64,000 bases of DNA, from positions 2,542,001-2,606,000 of the forward strand of contig NZ_JACCBA010000001.1 in the NCBI RefSeq assembly GCF_013409365.1, read 5' to 3'. Position 1 is the stretch's first letter; each line of letters begins with the position of its first letter. The stretch is from Actinomadura luteofluorescens (GTDB lineage: Bacteria; Actinomycetota; Actinomycetes; Streptosporangiales; Streptosporangiaceae). This document shows positions 15,880 to 23,934 of the stretch, one piece after another. Below the pieces are notes generated by a model that did not search any database, was not told where the DNA came from, and saw only the letters and a program-made list of their open reading frames with translations. The translations under genes and the position numbers were made by a program.

Positions 15880-18800
15880 ATGCGTTTCGGGGTGCTCGGA
15901 CCGCTGGCGGTCTGGACGGCCGACGGCACCCTGGTGGCGGTGCGGGGGCTGAAGGTCCGGACGCTGCTGGCCGACCTGCTCGTCCAGGAGGGGCGGCCGG
16001 TGTCGGCGGAGCGGCTGATCGACGATCTGTGGGGGCCGGCGCGCCCCGCGGACGCGGCGGGGGCCCTCCAGGTCAAGGTGTCGCAGTTGCGCCGGGCTCT
16101 GGAGGACGCCGAGCCGGGCGGCAGGGCGCTGGTGGTGTTCCAGGCGCCGGGATACCTGCTGCGGGCCGCTCCCGAGCAGGTGGACGCGGGCCGGTTCGCC
16201 GCGTTCCTCGCACGGGCCCGGGGGACCGCCGATCCTCGCGCCAGGGCCGCGCTGCTCACCGACGCGCTGGCGCTGTGGCGGGGCCCTGCCTATGCCCCCT
16301 TCGCCGACGAGCCGTTCGCGCGGGCCACGATCACTCGCCTCGAAGAGCAGCGGCTGACGGCCGTGGAGGATCTTCTGGAGGCCCGGCTCGCCCTCGGCGA
16401 GCACACCGCGCTGGTGGGTGAGCTGCGCGACCTGGTGGCCCGGCACCCCCTCAGGGAGCGGCTGCGCGCCGCCCAGATGCGCGCCCTCTACCGCGCCGGG
16501 CGGCAGAGCGAGGCCCTGGACGGCTTCGCCGAGCTGCGCGACCGCCTGCGCGAGGAGCTGGGCCTGGACCCGGGCCCCGAGCTGGCGGAACTCCAGCGGG
16601 CGATCCTCACCCAGGATCCGGATCTGGCGCCGGGACGTCCCCGGAGCAATCTGCCCGCGCCGCCCGGCGAGCTGATCGGCCGCGAGGAGGCGGTCGCGGA
16701 GGTGCGGGGGCTGCTGCAGGAGTACCGTCTCGTCACCCTGACCGGGCCGGGAGGGGTCGGCAAGACGCGGCTGGCCCTGGAGGTCGCCGCCCGGCTCGTC
16801 GACGGGTTCCCCGACGGCGTGTGGGCGGTCGAGCTCGGCGGCCACGATCGGCCGGACGCGCTGGCGGAGGCGGTCGCCGCGACGCTCGGCGTCCGCGACG
16901 ACGCCGTCCAGGACCCTGCGGCGAAGCCCGTCCCGGCCGCGGACCGGGTGGCCCGCGCGCTGCGCGGCAGGCGGCTGCTGCTGGTCCTCGACAACTGCGA
17001 GCACCTGATCGGCCCGGCGGCCGAGCTGGCGCACCGGCTGCTGGCGGCGGCGCCGGAGGTGCGGATCCTGACGACGAGCCGGGAGCCTCTCGAAGTGGGC
17101 GGGGAGGCGGTCTGGGCGGTGCCGCCGCTGGAGCCGCCGGACGCGGCGCAGGAGACGGCCCCGGCGGCCCTGCGCCGCTCCAGCGCCGTCCGGCTGTTCG
17201 TCGCCCGCGCCGCCGCCGCCTCGCCCGGCTTCGCCCTCACCGCCGGCAACGCGGGCGCCGTCGCGGCGATCTGCCGGCGCCTCGACGGCATCCCGCTGGC
17301 GCTGGAGCTGGCGGCCACCCGGGTCCGCGCGCTCGGCGCGGACGAGGTGGCGGCCCGGTTGCGGGACCGGTTCCGGCTGCTGTCGGCCGGCCGGCGGGAC
17401 GTCCCGCGGCGGCAGCGGACGCTGCGCGCGGCGATCGACTGGAGCTGGGACCTGCTGGCCGGACCCGAGCGCGCCGTGCTGCGGCGGTTGTCGGTGCACG
17501 TCGACGGCTGCTCGCTGGACGCGGCGGAGGCGGTGTGCGCCGGGGACGGGGTGGCGGCCGAGGACGTCGCGGAGCTGCTGTCGCGCCTGGTCGACCGTTC
17601 CATGGTCGTGGTCGCCGCCGACCCGCGCGGGCACCGCTACCGGCTGCTGGAGTCCGTCGCGGTCTACTGCGCCGAGCGCCTGCGGGAGGCCGGCGAGTCC
17701 GAGCACGCGCGAACCCGGCGCGACGAGTACTACGCCGCGTTCGCCGAACGGGCCGCGGAGCGGCTCCACGGCCCCGACCAGGGGCGGTGGCTGGAGCGCC
17801 TCGATCTCGAACACGCCAACCTGCGCGCCGCCGTCGAGAGCTCCGTGCGGCACGACCGCCCGGATCTCGCGCTGCGCCTGGTCAACGCGATGGCCTGGTA
17901 CTGGTTCCTGCGCGGAAGGCTCGGCGAGGGCCGCCGCCTCCTGGACCTGTCCCTCGCCGAGGTCGGCACGGCCCCGGCGGCCGCGAGGGCAGCGGCCGGG
18001 GCCTGGCGGACGGGCATGGAGATGCTCGGCCGCCACGGCGCCGACCGGACGCAGAAGGTCCGCGCGGCTCTGGAGCCCTTCGACCACCTGGACGATCCGA
18101 GCGGCCGGGCCCGGGCGGAGTGGTTCCTCGCCGAGATCCTGCTGGGCGGCGCGGACTCGTCCACCGGCGAACGGCTGGCGCGGCGGGCCCTGGACGCCTT
18201 CCGCGAGGCCGGGGACCGCTGGGGCACGGCCGCCACGCTGACCACGCTGGCCCACTACGCGCTGATCCGCGGCGACCTGGCCGTCTGCGCCCGCCACACG
18301 GAGCGGGGCGCGGCGCTGTTCGACGCGCTCGGGGACCGCTGGGGCCGGTTGCGGGCGGCCGACCTGCTGGGCAGGCTCGCGGAGATCCGGGGCGACTACG
18401 AGGGCGCCGCCGGGTTGCTGCGGGAGGGCCTGCATCTGGCCGAAACCCTCGGCATCTGGACGCAGGTCTCGTACCTGCTGTCCGGGCTGGGCAGGATCGC
18501 GTTGATGACCGGCGACCTGGCCGGTGCGGAGCGGCTGCACGAGAAGGCCATGCGGCTGGCGACGGAGCAGAGCAATCGCCCTGGAGAGGTGTTCGCCGAA
18601 CTCGGCCTGGCGATGGGGGCACGGCGGCAGGGACGGCTGGACGTGGCCGAAGAGCTGCTGCGCGACGCGCTCGACTGGCAGCAGCGCGTCGGCTTCGCCC
18701 CTGGGGTGGCGCTGACCCTGTCCGAACTGGGCTTCGTAGCCGAGCAACGCGGCGACGCCCGCTCCGCCCGCCAGGCGCACCTGGACGCTCTGACGGTAGC

Positions 18801-19089
18801 GCGCCGCACAGGCGACCCAAGGGCAACGGCCCTGGCACTGGAAGGCCTAGCCGCCGCCCACACCCTGATGAACGAACACCACCAGGCCGCCCGCCTCCTG
18901 GGCGCAGCCACCGCCGCCCGCGAATCAACAGGCGCCCCACTACCCAGCGCCGCCGACACAGACGTGGCCCGCACCATGGCAACGCTGTGCAAAGCCCTGG
19001 GCGAAAAGACCCTGACCACCGAACTCCAGCAAGGCCGCACCACCGACCCGCAAGAGCTGGTAGCCCACCAAAGCCCCCCACCCCCCTAA
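15880..19089 (+). CDS. AfsR/SARP-family regulator with NB-ARC ATPase and TPR-like tail
   Basis: This 1069-residue regulator begins MRFGVLGPLAVW, the SARP winged-helix DNA-binding domain (residues about 1-95), followed by a bacterial transcriptional activation domain (about 100-245). Next is a STAND/NB-ARC ATPase with P-loop GPGGVGKTR (289-297) and Walker B LLLVLDNCEHL (367-377), then helical TPR-like repeats (about 650-1060). It probably senses a signal through the ATPase/TPR part and activates a nearby cluster. The final 80 or so residues use more A/C-rich codons, and the TAA stop sits 2 bp outside an IS256 element, so the native C-terminus could be altered. Confidence 0.92.
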   Translation: MRFGVLGPLAVWTADGTLVAVRGLKVRTLLADLLVQEGRPVSAERLIDDLWGPARPADAAGALQVKVSQLRRALEDAEPGGRALVVFQAPGYLLRAAPEQVDAGRFAAFLARARGTADPRARAALLTDALALWRGPAYAPFADEPFARATITRLEEQRLTAVEDLLEARLALGEHTALVGELRDLVARHPLRERLRAAQMRALYRAGRQSEALDGFAELRDRLREELGLDPGPELAELQRAILTQDPDLAPGRPRSNLPAPPGELIGREEAVAEVRGLLQEYRLVTLTGPGGVGKTRLALEVAARLVDGFPDGVWAVELGGHDRPDALAEAVAATLGVRDDAVQDPAAKPVPAADRVARALRGRRLLLVLDNCEHLIGPAAELAHRLLAAAPEVRILTTSREPLEVGGEAVWAVPPLEPPDAAQETAPAALRRSSAVRLFVARAAAASPGFALTAGNAGAVAAICRRLDGIPLALELAATRVRALGADEVAARLRDRFRLLSAGRRDVPRRQRTLRAAIDWSWDLLAGPERAVLRRLSVHVDGCSLDAAEAVCAGDGVAAEDVAELLSRLVDRSMVVVAADPRGHRYRLLESVAVYCAERLREAGESEHARTRRDEYYAAFAERAAERLHGPDQGRWLERLDLEHANLRAAVESSVRHDRPDLALRLVNAMAWYWFLRGRLGEGRRLLDLSLAEVGTAPAAARAAAGAWRTGMEMLGRHGADRTQKVRAALEPFDHLDDPSGRARAEWFLAEILLGGADSSTGERLARRALDAFREAGDRWGTAATLTTLAHYALIRGDLAVCARHTERGAALFDALGDRWGRLRAADLLGRLAEIRGDYEGAAGLLREGLHLAETLGIWTQVSYLLSGLGRIALMTGDLAGAERLHEKAMRLATEQSNRPGEVFAELGLAMGARRQGRLDVAEELLRDALDWQQRVGFAPGVALTLSELGFVAEQRGDARSARQAHLDALTVARRTGDPRATALALEGLAAAHTLMNEHHQAARLLGAATAARESTGAPLPSAADTDVARTMATLCKALGEKTLTTELQQGRTTDPQELVAHQSPPPP

Positions 19090-19091
19090 AG

Positions 19092-20468
19092 GGGACTGTC
19101 TGAAAGTCTGTGGGTGAGGCAGTGATCAGCTTTCAGTTCAGGGTGATGCGGTCACCGTAGTGCAGCGCCAGGGCGTTCAGGGCTGCCTTCCAGCCGGGGG
19201 TTTTGCCGGTGACGTTCGGCCGGTTCTTCAGCGGCTGGCGGATGACCAGGTAGAGGACCTTGAGTGCGGCCTGCTCGGTGGGGAAGTGCCCGCGTCGGCG
19301 GGTGGCCTGGCGGAACCGGGCGTTCAGGCTCTCGATCGCGTTGGTGGTGTAGACGATCTTGCGGATCTCGGCCGGGAACGCCAGGAACGGCGTGAACGTC
19401 GGCCAGGCGTCCCGCCACAGCCGGACGATCGCCGGGTAGCGGTCGCCCCACTCGGCCTCGAACTCGGCGAACCGCTGCTGGGCGGCTGACTCGGTCGGGG
19501 CGGTGTAGATCTGCCGCAGGTCGCGGGTGAGCCGGCTCCAGTGCGTCTTGGACGCGTAACGCAGCGAGGAGCGGACCAGGTGCACCACGCACTGCTGGAC
19601 GGTGGCCTGCGGCCAGATCTCCTCGATCGCCTCCGGCAGGCCCTTGAGTCCATCGCAGCAGGCGATGCACACATCCCGCACGCCGCGGTTGCGCAGTTCG
19701 GCCAGCACGGTCATCCAGTGCTTGGCGCCCTCACCACCGGTGCCCACCCATAGGCCCAGCACGTCCCGCTCGCCGTGGCAGTTGATGCCCAGCGCCGCAT
19801 AGATCGGACGGTTGGCCACCTGGCCTTCGCGGATCTTCACATACAGCGCGTCGATCAGCACCACCGGATACACCCCGTCCAGCGGCCGTGCTCGCCAGGC
19901 CTCCATCTCGGCCACGACCTTGTCGGTGACGCGCGAGATCAGGTCGCGGGAGACCTCGACCTGGTAGATCTCGGCCAGGTGCGCACGGATCTCGCCGGTG
20001 GTCAGGCCCTTGGCATACAGCGAGATGATCGACTCGTCGAACCCGGCGATCCGGCGGGCGTGCTTGGGCACGATCTGCGGCTCGAACTCACCCGACCGGT
20101 CCCGCGGAACCTGGATCTGGACGGGCCCGACCTCGGTCGACACCGTTTTGGACGAGCTGCCGTTGCGGTGGTTGCCGATCGGCTCGGCCGGACGTTCTCC
20201 CTTGTCATAGCCCAGATGCTCGCTCATCTCGGCCTCCAGCGCGGCCTGCAGCACCGTCTTGGTGATCCCGGCCAGCAGCCCGTCCGGCCCGACCAGCGAC
20301 ACCCCCTGCGCCTTCGCCTTCTCGATCAGCTCGGCCGCGAGCTGCACATCCAACCCGCCCCGCGGCTCGTCCTCGTCGTGATTGGTCACAGATGATCCTT
20401 CCCGGCCAGGGCATCGGCCCCAGCCTTCCGGATCACCACCCCACCCACACGATCTTTAGGACAGTCCC
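19092..20468. mobile_element. IS256-family insertion sequence (complete)
   Basis: The element is 1377 bp with imperfect terminal inverted repeats at 19092-19127 and 20431-20468. Both begin GGGACTGTC and end, inward, with GTGATC. It carries one full-length transposase gene with the catalytic triad intact, so it may be active. The 8-bp flanks (CCCTAAAG on the left, GTCCAAGG on the right) do not match, so no target-site duplication is visible. This suggests later rearrangement or deletion next to the element. The left end lies 2 bp after the SARP stop codon; the right end abuts a GC-rich repeat. Confidence 0.9.
19133..20389 (-). CDS. IS256-family transposase (mutator type)
   Basis: This 418-residue transposase has the Mutator/IS256 DDE core: first Asp in LIDALYVKIREGQ, second Asp in ACCDGLKGLPEAIEEIWP, and Glu in TTNAIESLNARFR, with the downstream CVVHLVRSSLRY region. 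The N-terminal EAALEAEMSEHLGYDKG-like block (LQAALEAEMSEHLGYDKGE) is typical of the family. It catalyses copy-paste-like transposition through a circular intermediate. The gene is uninterrupted and fills the element. Confidence 0.96.
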   Translation of the reverse strand: MTNHDEDEPRGGLDVQLAAELIEKAKAQGVSLVGPDGLLAGITKTVLQAALEAEMSEHLGYDKGERPAEPIGNHRNGSSSKTVSTEVGPVQIQVPRDRSGEFEPQIVPKHARRIAGFDESIISLYAKGLTTGEIRAHLAEIYQVEVSRDLISRVTDKVVAEMEAWRARPLDGVYPVVLIDALYVKIREGQVANRPIYAALGINCHGERDVLGLWVGTGGEGAKHWMTVLAELRNRGVRDVCIACCDGLKGLPEAIEEIWPQATVQQCVVHLVRSSLRYASKTHWSRLTRDLRQIYTAPTESAAQQRFAEFEAEWGDRYPAIVRLWRDAWPTFTPFLAFPAEIRKIVYTTNAIESLNARFRQATRRRGHFPTEQAALKVLYLVIRQPLKNRPNVTGKTPGWKAALNALALHYGDRITLN

Positions 20469-20665
20469 GTCCAAGGCGCGACGCCCGAGGGGGGCGAAGG
20501 GCGAACCCCGAGCGGGTCCGAGGGGCGAAGCCTCAGGGGCGGACCCCAAGGGGGGTTCGAAGGGCGAAGCCCGAGGGGGGTCTAGGGGCGAAGCCCCAGG
20601 GGCGGGCGGGTGGGGGAGGCGGAGGAGCCGGGGGGCTCCGGGGGGTCGCCCCCCGGGCAACGCGA

Positions 20666-20710
20666 AGGGTCCCCCTGGGGAAGCCGCAAAGCGGCGACCA
20701 GGAGGACCCT
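20666..20710 (-). terminator. Terminator of initiator tRNA copy 1
   Basis: On the minus strand, just past the tRNA 3' end, is a hairpin with arms AGGGTCCTCCTGG and CCAGGGGGACCCT (20698-20710 and 20666-20678) and an inner GCCGC-TTT-GCGGC stem. No long T tract follows. Confidence 0.75.
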
Positions 20711-20718
20711 AGGACCAG

Positions 20719-20792
20719 TAGCGGGGGCAGGATTTGAACCTGCGACCTCTGGGTTATGAGCCCAGCGAGCTACCGAACTGCTCCACCCCGCG
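20719..20792 (-). tRNA. Initiator tRNA-fMet(CAT), copy 1
   Basis: The 74-nt gene folds as a cloverleaf with anticodon CAT in the loop CTCATAA. It has the initiator hallmarks: three consecutive G-C pairs closing the anticodon stem (GGG/CCC) and a mismatched first acceptor pair (C1 opposite T72). The 3' CCA is not encoded. A second, identical tRNA lies at 29544-29617. Confidence 0.95.
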
Positions 20793-20824
20793 GCGATGTC
20801 TTAACTGTATGGGGTCGGGGTGGC

Positions 20825-21460
20825 TTAGGCAAACGGGTTTGGGTGGGGGGCTTGGAGGGCGGCGGTGAGCATGGCGGTGAGGTCGGTGGTGAAGGTGTGG
20901 TGGTCGGGGTGGGGCGGGGGTGTGCCGGGTGGGTGGGTGCGGGTGGCGCGGTCGGCGAGGGCGGCGGTGAGGAAGGCGATGAAGAGGGTGATGCGTTCGA
21001 GGGCGAGGGGTTCGGGGAGGGTGGCGCGGCAGGCGGTTTCGAGGAGGTGGAGTTGTTGTTGGAGGGCGGTGTCGTGGAGGAGGGGCGGGGGGCGGTGGTC
21101 GCGGATTCCGGCGCGGCCGGCGAGTTGGGCGGTGATGCGGAGGAAGTCGCGGCCGTGGGGGGTGCGGAGTTCGTTGGCGGTGGGGCGGACGATGGCGTCG
21201 ACGATGACGTGGGGGTGGTCTGGGTGGAGTGTGGGGAGGGTGGCGGTGCGGGCGGGTTCCATGCGGGTGATGCCTGCGCGGAGGATGGCGTTGAGGAGGC
21301 CGTCGCGGGAGCCGAAGTGGTAGGTGACGGCGGAGTCGTTGGCTTGTCCGGCGAGGGCGACGATGTCGCGGGTGCGGGTGGCGTCGATGCCGTGGGCGGC
21401 GAAGAGGTGGGCGCCGGCGTGGATGAGGGCGTGGCGGGTGGCTCTTGCGTCTTTCGGCAC
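20825..21460 (-). CDS. TetR-family transcriptional regulator
   Basis: This 211-residue TetR protein has an N-terminal HTH with ALIHAGAHLFAAHGIDAT, RTRDIVALAGQANDSAVTYHF and GSRDGLL, close to the canonical TetR DNA-binding region. The C-terminal ligand domain contains many His and Pro residues (PPGTPPPHPDHH). It starts with GTG at 21460 and is divergent from a P450 gene across a 58-nt gap filled by a 33-bp palindrome. The simplest reading is autorepression and repression of the P450. Its coding strand is unusually C/A-rich compared with the P450. Confidence 0.9.
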   Translation of the reverse strand: MPKDARATRHALIHAGAHLFAAHGIDATRTRDIVALAGQANDSAVTYHFGSRDGLLNAILRAGITRMEPARTATLPTLHPDHPHVIVDAIVRPTANELRTPHGRDFLRITAQLAGRAGIRDHRPPPLLHDTALQQQLHLLETACRATLPEPLALERITLFIAFLTAALADRATRTHPPGTPPPHPDHHTFTTDLTAMLTAALQAPHPNPFA

Positions 21461-21470
21461 GCCGGTGATA

Positions 21471-21503
21471 CTAACAGGGGGCGTTAATAACGTCGCCTGT
21501 TAG
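21471..21503. promoter_or_regulatory. 33-bp palindromic operator between TetR and P450
   Basis: Outer arms CTAACAGG (21471-21478) and CCTGTTAG (21496-21503) and inner arms CGTTA/TAACG share one centre at 21487; 14 of 16 base pairs are symmetric. It fills most of the gap between two divergent starts and should overlap both promoters, as expected of a TetR operator. Confidence 0.8.
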
Positions 21504-21518
21504 AACCGGAGGCCGGCC

Positions 21519-22730
21519 GTGGCGGACGTCTACGACCCTTTCGATCCCGGCTTCCAGGCCGATCCCTATCCGGCGTACCGGCGGCTCCGGGACGGCGAGC
21601 CGGTGCACCGGCACGGTGAGCCGCCGTTCTGGGCGCTGTCGCGGTTCGAGGACGTCTGGGCGGCGACGCGGGACGCGGAGACGTTCTCGTCGGCGCAGGG
21701 CCTGACGTTCCATCCGGACGAGATCGGCACGCTGGGCCTTGCCCCGACGATCGTGATGCTGGATCCGCCGCGGCACGCGGTGCTGCGGCGCCTGATCAGC
21801 CACGGGTTCACGCCGCGCCGGACGGCCGCGCTCGAAGACCTCCTGCGGGGGTTCGTCCGGTCCCGGATCGCGGTGATGGAGCGCACGGCCGCCGACGGTG
21901 GGACGCCGGACCTGCACCGGGACTTCTCCTCGCCGCTGCCGACGTTCGCGCTGGCGCACCTGCTCGGCGTCCCGGAGGCCGACCGCGCGCGGTTCGATCC
22001 GTGGGTGTCCGCCCTCACGACGTTGCAGGACGAGGGGTTCGGCCTGCGCTCGTTGCGGGACGGGGCGGTGAACGCGGTGGCGGAGATGTTCGGCTACTTC
22101 ACCGACGTGATCAACGCGCGCCGCGCCGACCCGTCCGACGACCTGGTCAGCGCGCTGACGGCGGCGGAGGTGGACGGGGAGCGCCTCACCGACTGGGACG
22201 TTCTCGGGTTCTGCTTCGTCATGGTGGCGGGCGGCAACGACACGACCGGGAACCTGATCTCGCACGGCGTGGCGCTGCTGGACGGCGACCACGGGCAGCG
22301 CGAGCGCCTGGCGGCCGATCCGTCACTGATCCCGAACGCCCTGGTGGAGTTCCTGCGCCTGGAGAGCTCCGTCCAGGCGCTGGCCCGGACGACCACGCGC
22401 CCGGTCACGCTGCACGGGACGCGGATCCCGGAGGGCGAGAAGGTGATGATGCTGTTCGGGGCGGCGAACCGGGACGAGCGCGAGTTCGGCCCGTCCGCGG
22501 GCGAACTGGACGTCACCCGTGAGATCCCGCGCCATCTGGGCTTCTCCAGCGGCGTGCACTTCTGCATCGGGTCGCACCTGGCGAAGCTCCAGGCCCGCGT
22601 CGCGCTGGAGGAGCTTCTCCAGGCCCATCCCCACATCGGAGTGGACCTGGAGAGCGCCGAGCGCATCCAGTCGCCCTTCACCCGCGGCTGGGTCTCGCTA
22701 CCGGCCACGGGCATCAGGGAGCGGGCGTGA
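21519..22730 (+). CDS. Cytochrome P450 (actinobacterial soluble type)
   Basis: This 403-residue P450 has I-helix motif AGGNDTT (237-243), ExxR in EFLRL (E277, R280) and heme loop FSSGVHFCIG with Cys349. The size and motifs fit class I bacterial P450s of the CYP125/142-like or xenobiotic type that need separate ferredoxin and reductase, neither of which is adjacent. The GTG start has GGAG about 7 nt upstream. The divergent TetR gene and operator suggest induction by a small hydrophobic ligand, possibly the substrate. Confidence 0.94.
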   Translation: MADVYDPFDPGFQADPYPAYRRLRDGEPVHRHGEPPFWALSRFEDVWAATRDAETFSSAQGLTFHPDEIGTLGLAPTIVMLDPPRHAVLRRLISHGFTPRRTAALEDLLRGFVRSRIAVMERTAADGGTPDLHRDFSSPLPTFALAHLLGVPEADRARFDPWVSALTTLQDEGFGLRSLRDGAVNAVAEMFGYFTDVINARRADPSDDLVSALTAAEVDGERLTDWDVLGFCFVMVAGGNDTTGNLISHGVALLDGDHGQRERLAADPSLIPNALVEFLRLESSVQALARTTTRPVTLHGTRIPEGEKVMMLFGAANRDEREFGPSAGELDVTREIPRHLGFSSGVHFCIGSHLAKLQARVALEELLQAHPHIGVDLESAERIQSPFTRGWVSLPATGIRERA

Positions 22731-22740
22731 ACCGGGGCCG

Positions 22741-23310
22741 TCAGAGCGGGACGAAGGCCCCGTCCTCCTGGCAGGCCGAGACCGTCGCGGTGGCGAGGTC
22801 GTAGTACCAGAGGTGCATGCGCAGGCGTCCGGCGCGCAGGCTCCTGGTCACCGCCGGGTAGCGCCGCAGCTTGTCCGCCTGGGCGAGCAGATGCTGGTGC
22901 CCGGGGTCCGCGTCGGGGGTGTGCAGGCGGCGCCAGTGGTGGGTCTGGAGCAGCCACAGCCACATCGTCGGGGCCGTGCGCGGGGCCTGTGAGCGGGTCC
23001 GCGCCTGGACGGCGCCGCACTGGGTGTGGCCGCACAGGATCATGTCGGTGATGCGCAGGACGTTGACGGCGTATTCCACGGTGGCGGCCTCGGCGGTGAG
23101 CCGTCCGATCCGGTGCGGCGGGATGACGTTGCCGGCGGTGCGCAGTTCGAACAGTTCTCCCGGGCGGGCGCCGGTCAGCTGCGTCGGGACGAGCCGGGCG
23201 TCGGAGCAGGCGATGAACATCGCCTGCGGCGCCGGGGCCTGGGCACCGCCGGACGGGTGGCCGCCCTGGCGCTGCGGGGCGAGCCGGGCATGGTCGATGA
23301 GGGGTTGCAT
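22741..23310 (-). CDS. Beta-type carbonic anhydrase
   Basis: This 189-residue enzyme has the beta-carbonic anhydrase zinc site: Cys35 and Asp37-Arg39 in ACSDARL, His95 and Cys98 in CGHTQCG. It reversibly hydrates CO2 in the cytosol. ATG 23310 is preferred because AAGGA lies about 9 nt upstream; an in-frame start 54 nt earlier would add an atypical extension. The 3' end faces the P450 gene. The C-terminal part (LRMHLWYYDLATATVSA) resembles bacterial carbonic anhydrases that accompany SulP transporters, but no SulP gene is present. Confidence 0.92.
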   Translation of the reverse strand: MQPLIDHARLAPQRQGGHPSGGAQAPAPQAMFIACSDARLVPTQLTGARPGELFELRTAGNVIPPHRIGRLTAEAATVEYAVNVLRITDMILCGHTQCGAVQARTRSQAPRTAPTMWLWLLQTHHWRRLHTPDADPGHQHLLAQADKLRRYPAVTRSLRAGRLRMHLWYYDLATATVSACQEDGAFVPL

Positions 23311-23415
23311 GGGAGCGGATCCTTCGCTTCGGATGAAGAACCAGACGAGGTCAGGTGCGGGCACGCGGGACTCGCACGCGTGGGACCGCGCGCTCGCCCA
23401 CGTGGGCGTCCGGTA

Positions 23416-23811
23416 TTAGCAGCGCAGGATCTGCGATCGGTTGCGGGACGGCAGCGCGGGGCCCCTGGCCGTCGAGGGCCTGCCGGGGCCGGTCGCGGGG
23501 CGTCTGGCAACGGCGGTGGCGGCGGGAGCGGCGCCGCTGGGCGGGAAGTGCGCGGCGCCTCCGAAGAAGGAGCCGTGGTCGGCCTCGCAGTGTTCGGCGC
23601 ACGGCGAGGCGAGGGGCTCCGCGTCAGGGGCGTGCGGGCAGGTCGCCGGGGCGACCGGCCGGTCGGCGTCAGCGATGTAGGCGGCGCTGCCGCGATGGCC
23701 GCTGGAGTGGCTCACCCCGTGCAGCAGCAGGACCAGGGGGATCACCGCCAGCACCCATGCGCGCCTACCCCGCGCACGCGGCCGGACAGCCCTGGTCGCA
23801 CGCTTTCCCAC
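23416..23811 (-). CDS. Small Cys/His-rich protein with N-terminal hydrophobic segment
   Basis: This 131-residue protein has a basic N-terminus (MGKRATRAVRPRARGRRA), one hydrophobic helix (WVLAVIPLVLLLHGV), and a segment dense in His and Cys (HSSGHRG, CPHAP, CAEHCEADHG) that could bind a metal outside the membrane. The tail is low-complexity Ala/Pro/Arg. It resembles small DUF6153-like actinomycete proteins, but the match is uncertain. The GTG start has GAGG only 1 nt upstream, so the start is weakly supported. It lies upstream of the carbonic anhydrase on the same strand. Confidence 0.5.
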   Translation of the reverse strand: MGKRATRAVRPRARGRRAWVLAVIPLVLLLHGVSHSSGHRGSAAYIADADRPVAPATCPHAPDAEPLASPCAEHCEADHGSFFGGAAHFPPSGAAPAATAVARRPATGPGRPSTARGPALPSRNRSQILRC

Positions 23812-23885
23812 ACCTCAAAGGTTACCCATAGTGATGGCCTGATACTAGCTGTGACCAGTAAGGGGGTCCTGCCCTGGTCACGGCC

Positions 23886-23917
23886 GCGGGCCCGCACCCG
23901 TCCGGGTGCGGGCCCGC
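23886..23917. terminator. Hairpin terminator after the proline operon
   Basis: A perfect 14-bp inverted repeat, GCGGGCCCGCACCC and its complement around GTCC, follows the pruA stop on the minus strand by 18 nt. No strong T tract follows. Confidence 0.7.
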
Positions 23918-23934
23918 CAGGGCCGGGAGGGCGG

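Larger units (their letters stand above)
20545..20813. repeat. Direct repeat copy 1: GC-rich flank, terminator and initiator tRNA
   Basis: This block and the one at 29369-29640 share nearly the same order and sequence: a GC-rich tract (GGGCGAAGCCCGAGGGGG, then GGGGCGAAGCCCCAGGGGCG), a hairpin terminator, the tRNA and the upstream GATGTCTTAA. Mismatches and small indels occur mainly in the GC-rich tract. The region 20469-20544 holds further degenerate copies of the same short units and no gene. Confidence 0.85.

Noticed and set aside
20545..20665. Possible CRISPR or short tandem repeat array in GC-rich tract
   Set aside because: The repeating GGGCGAAGCCC-like units are irregular in length and spacing; no cas gene is present.
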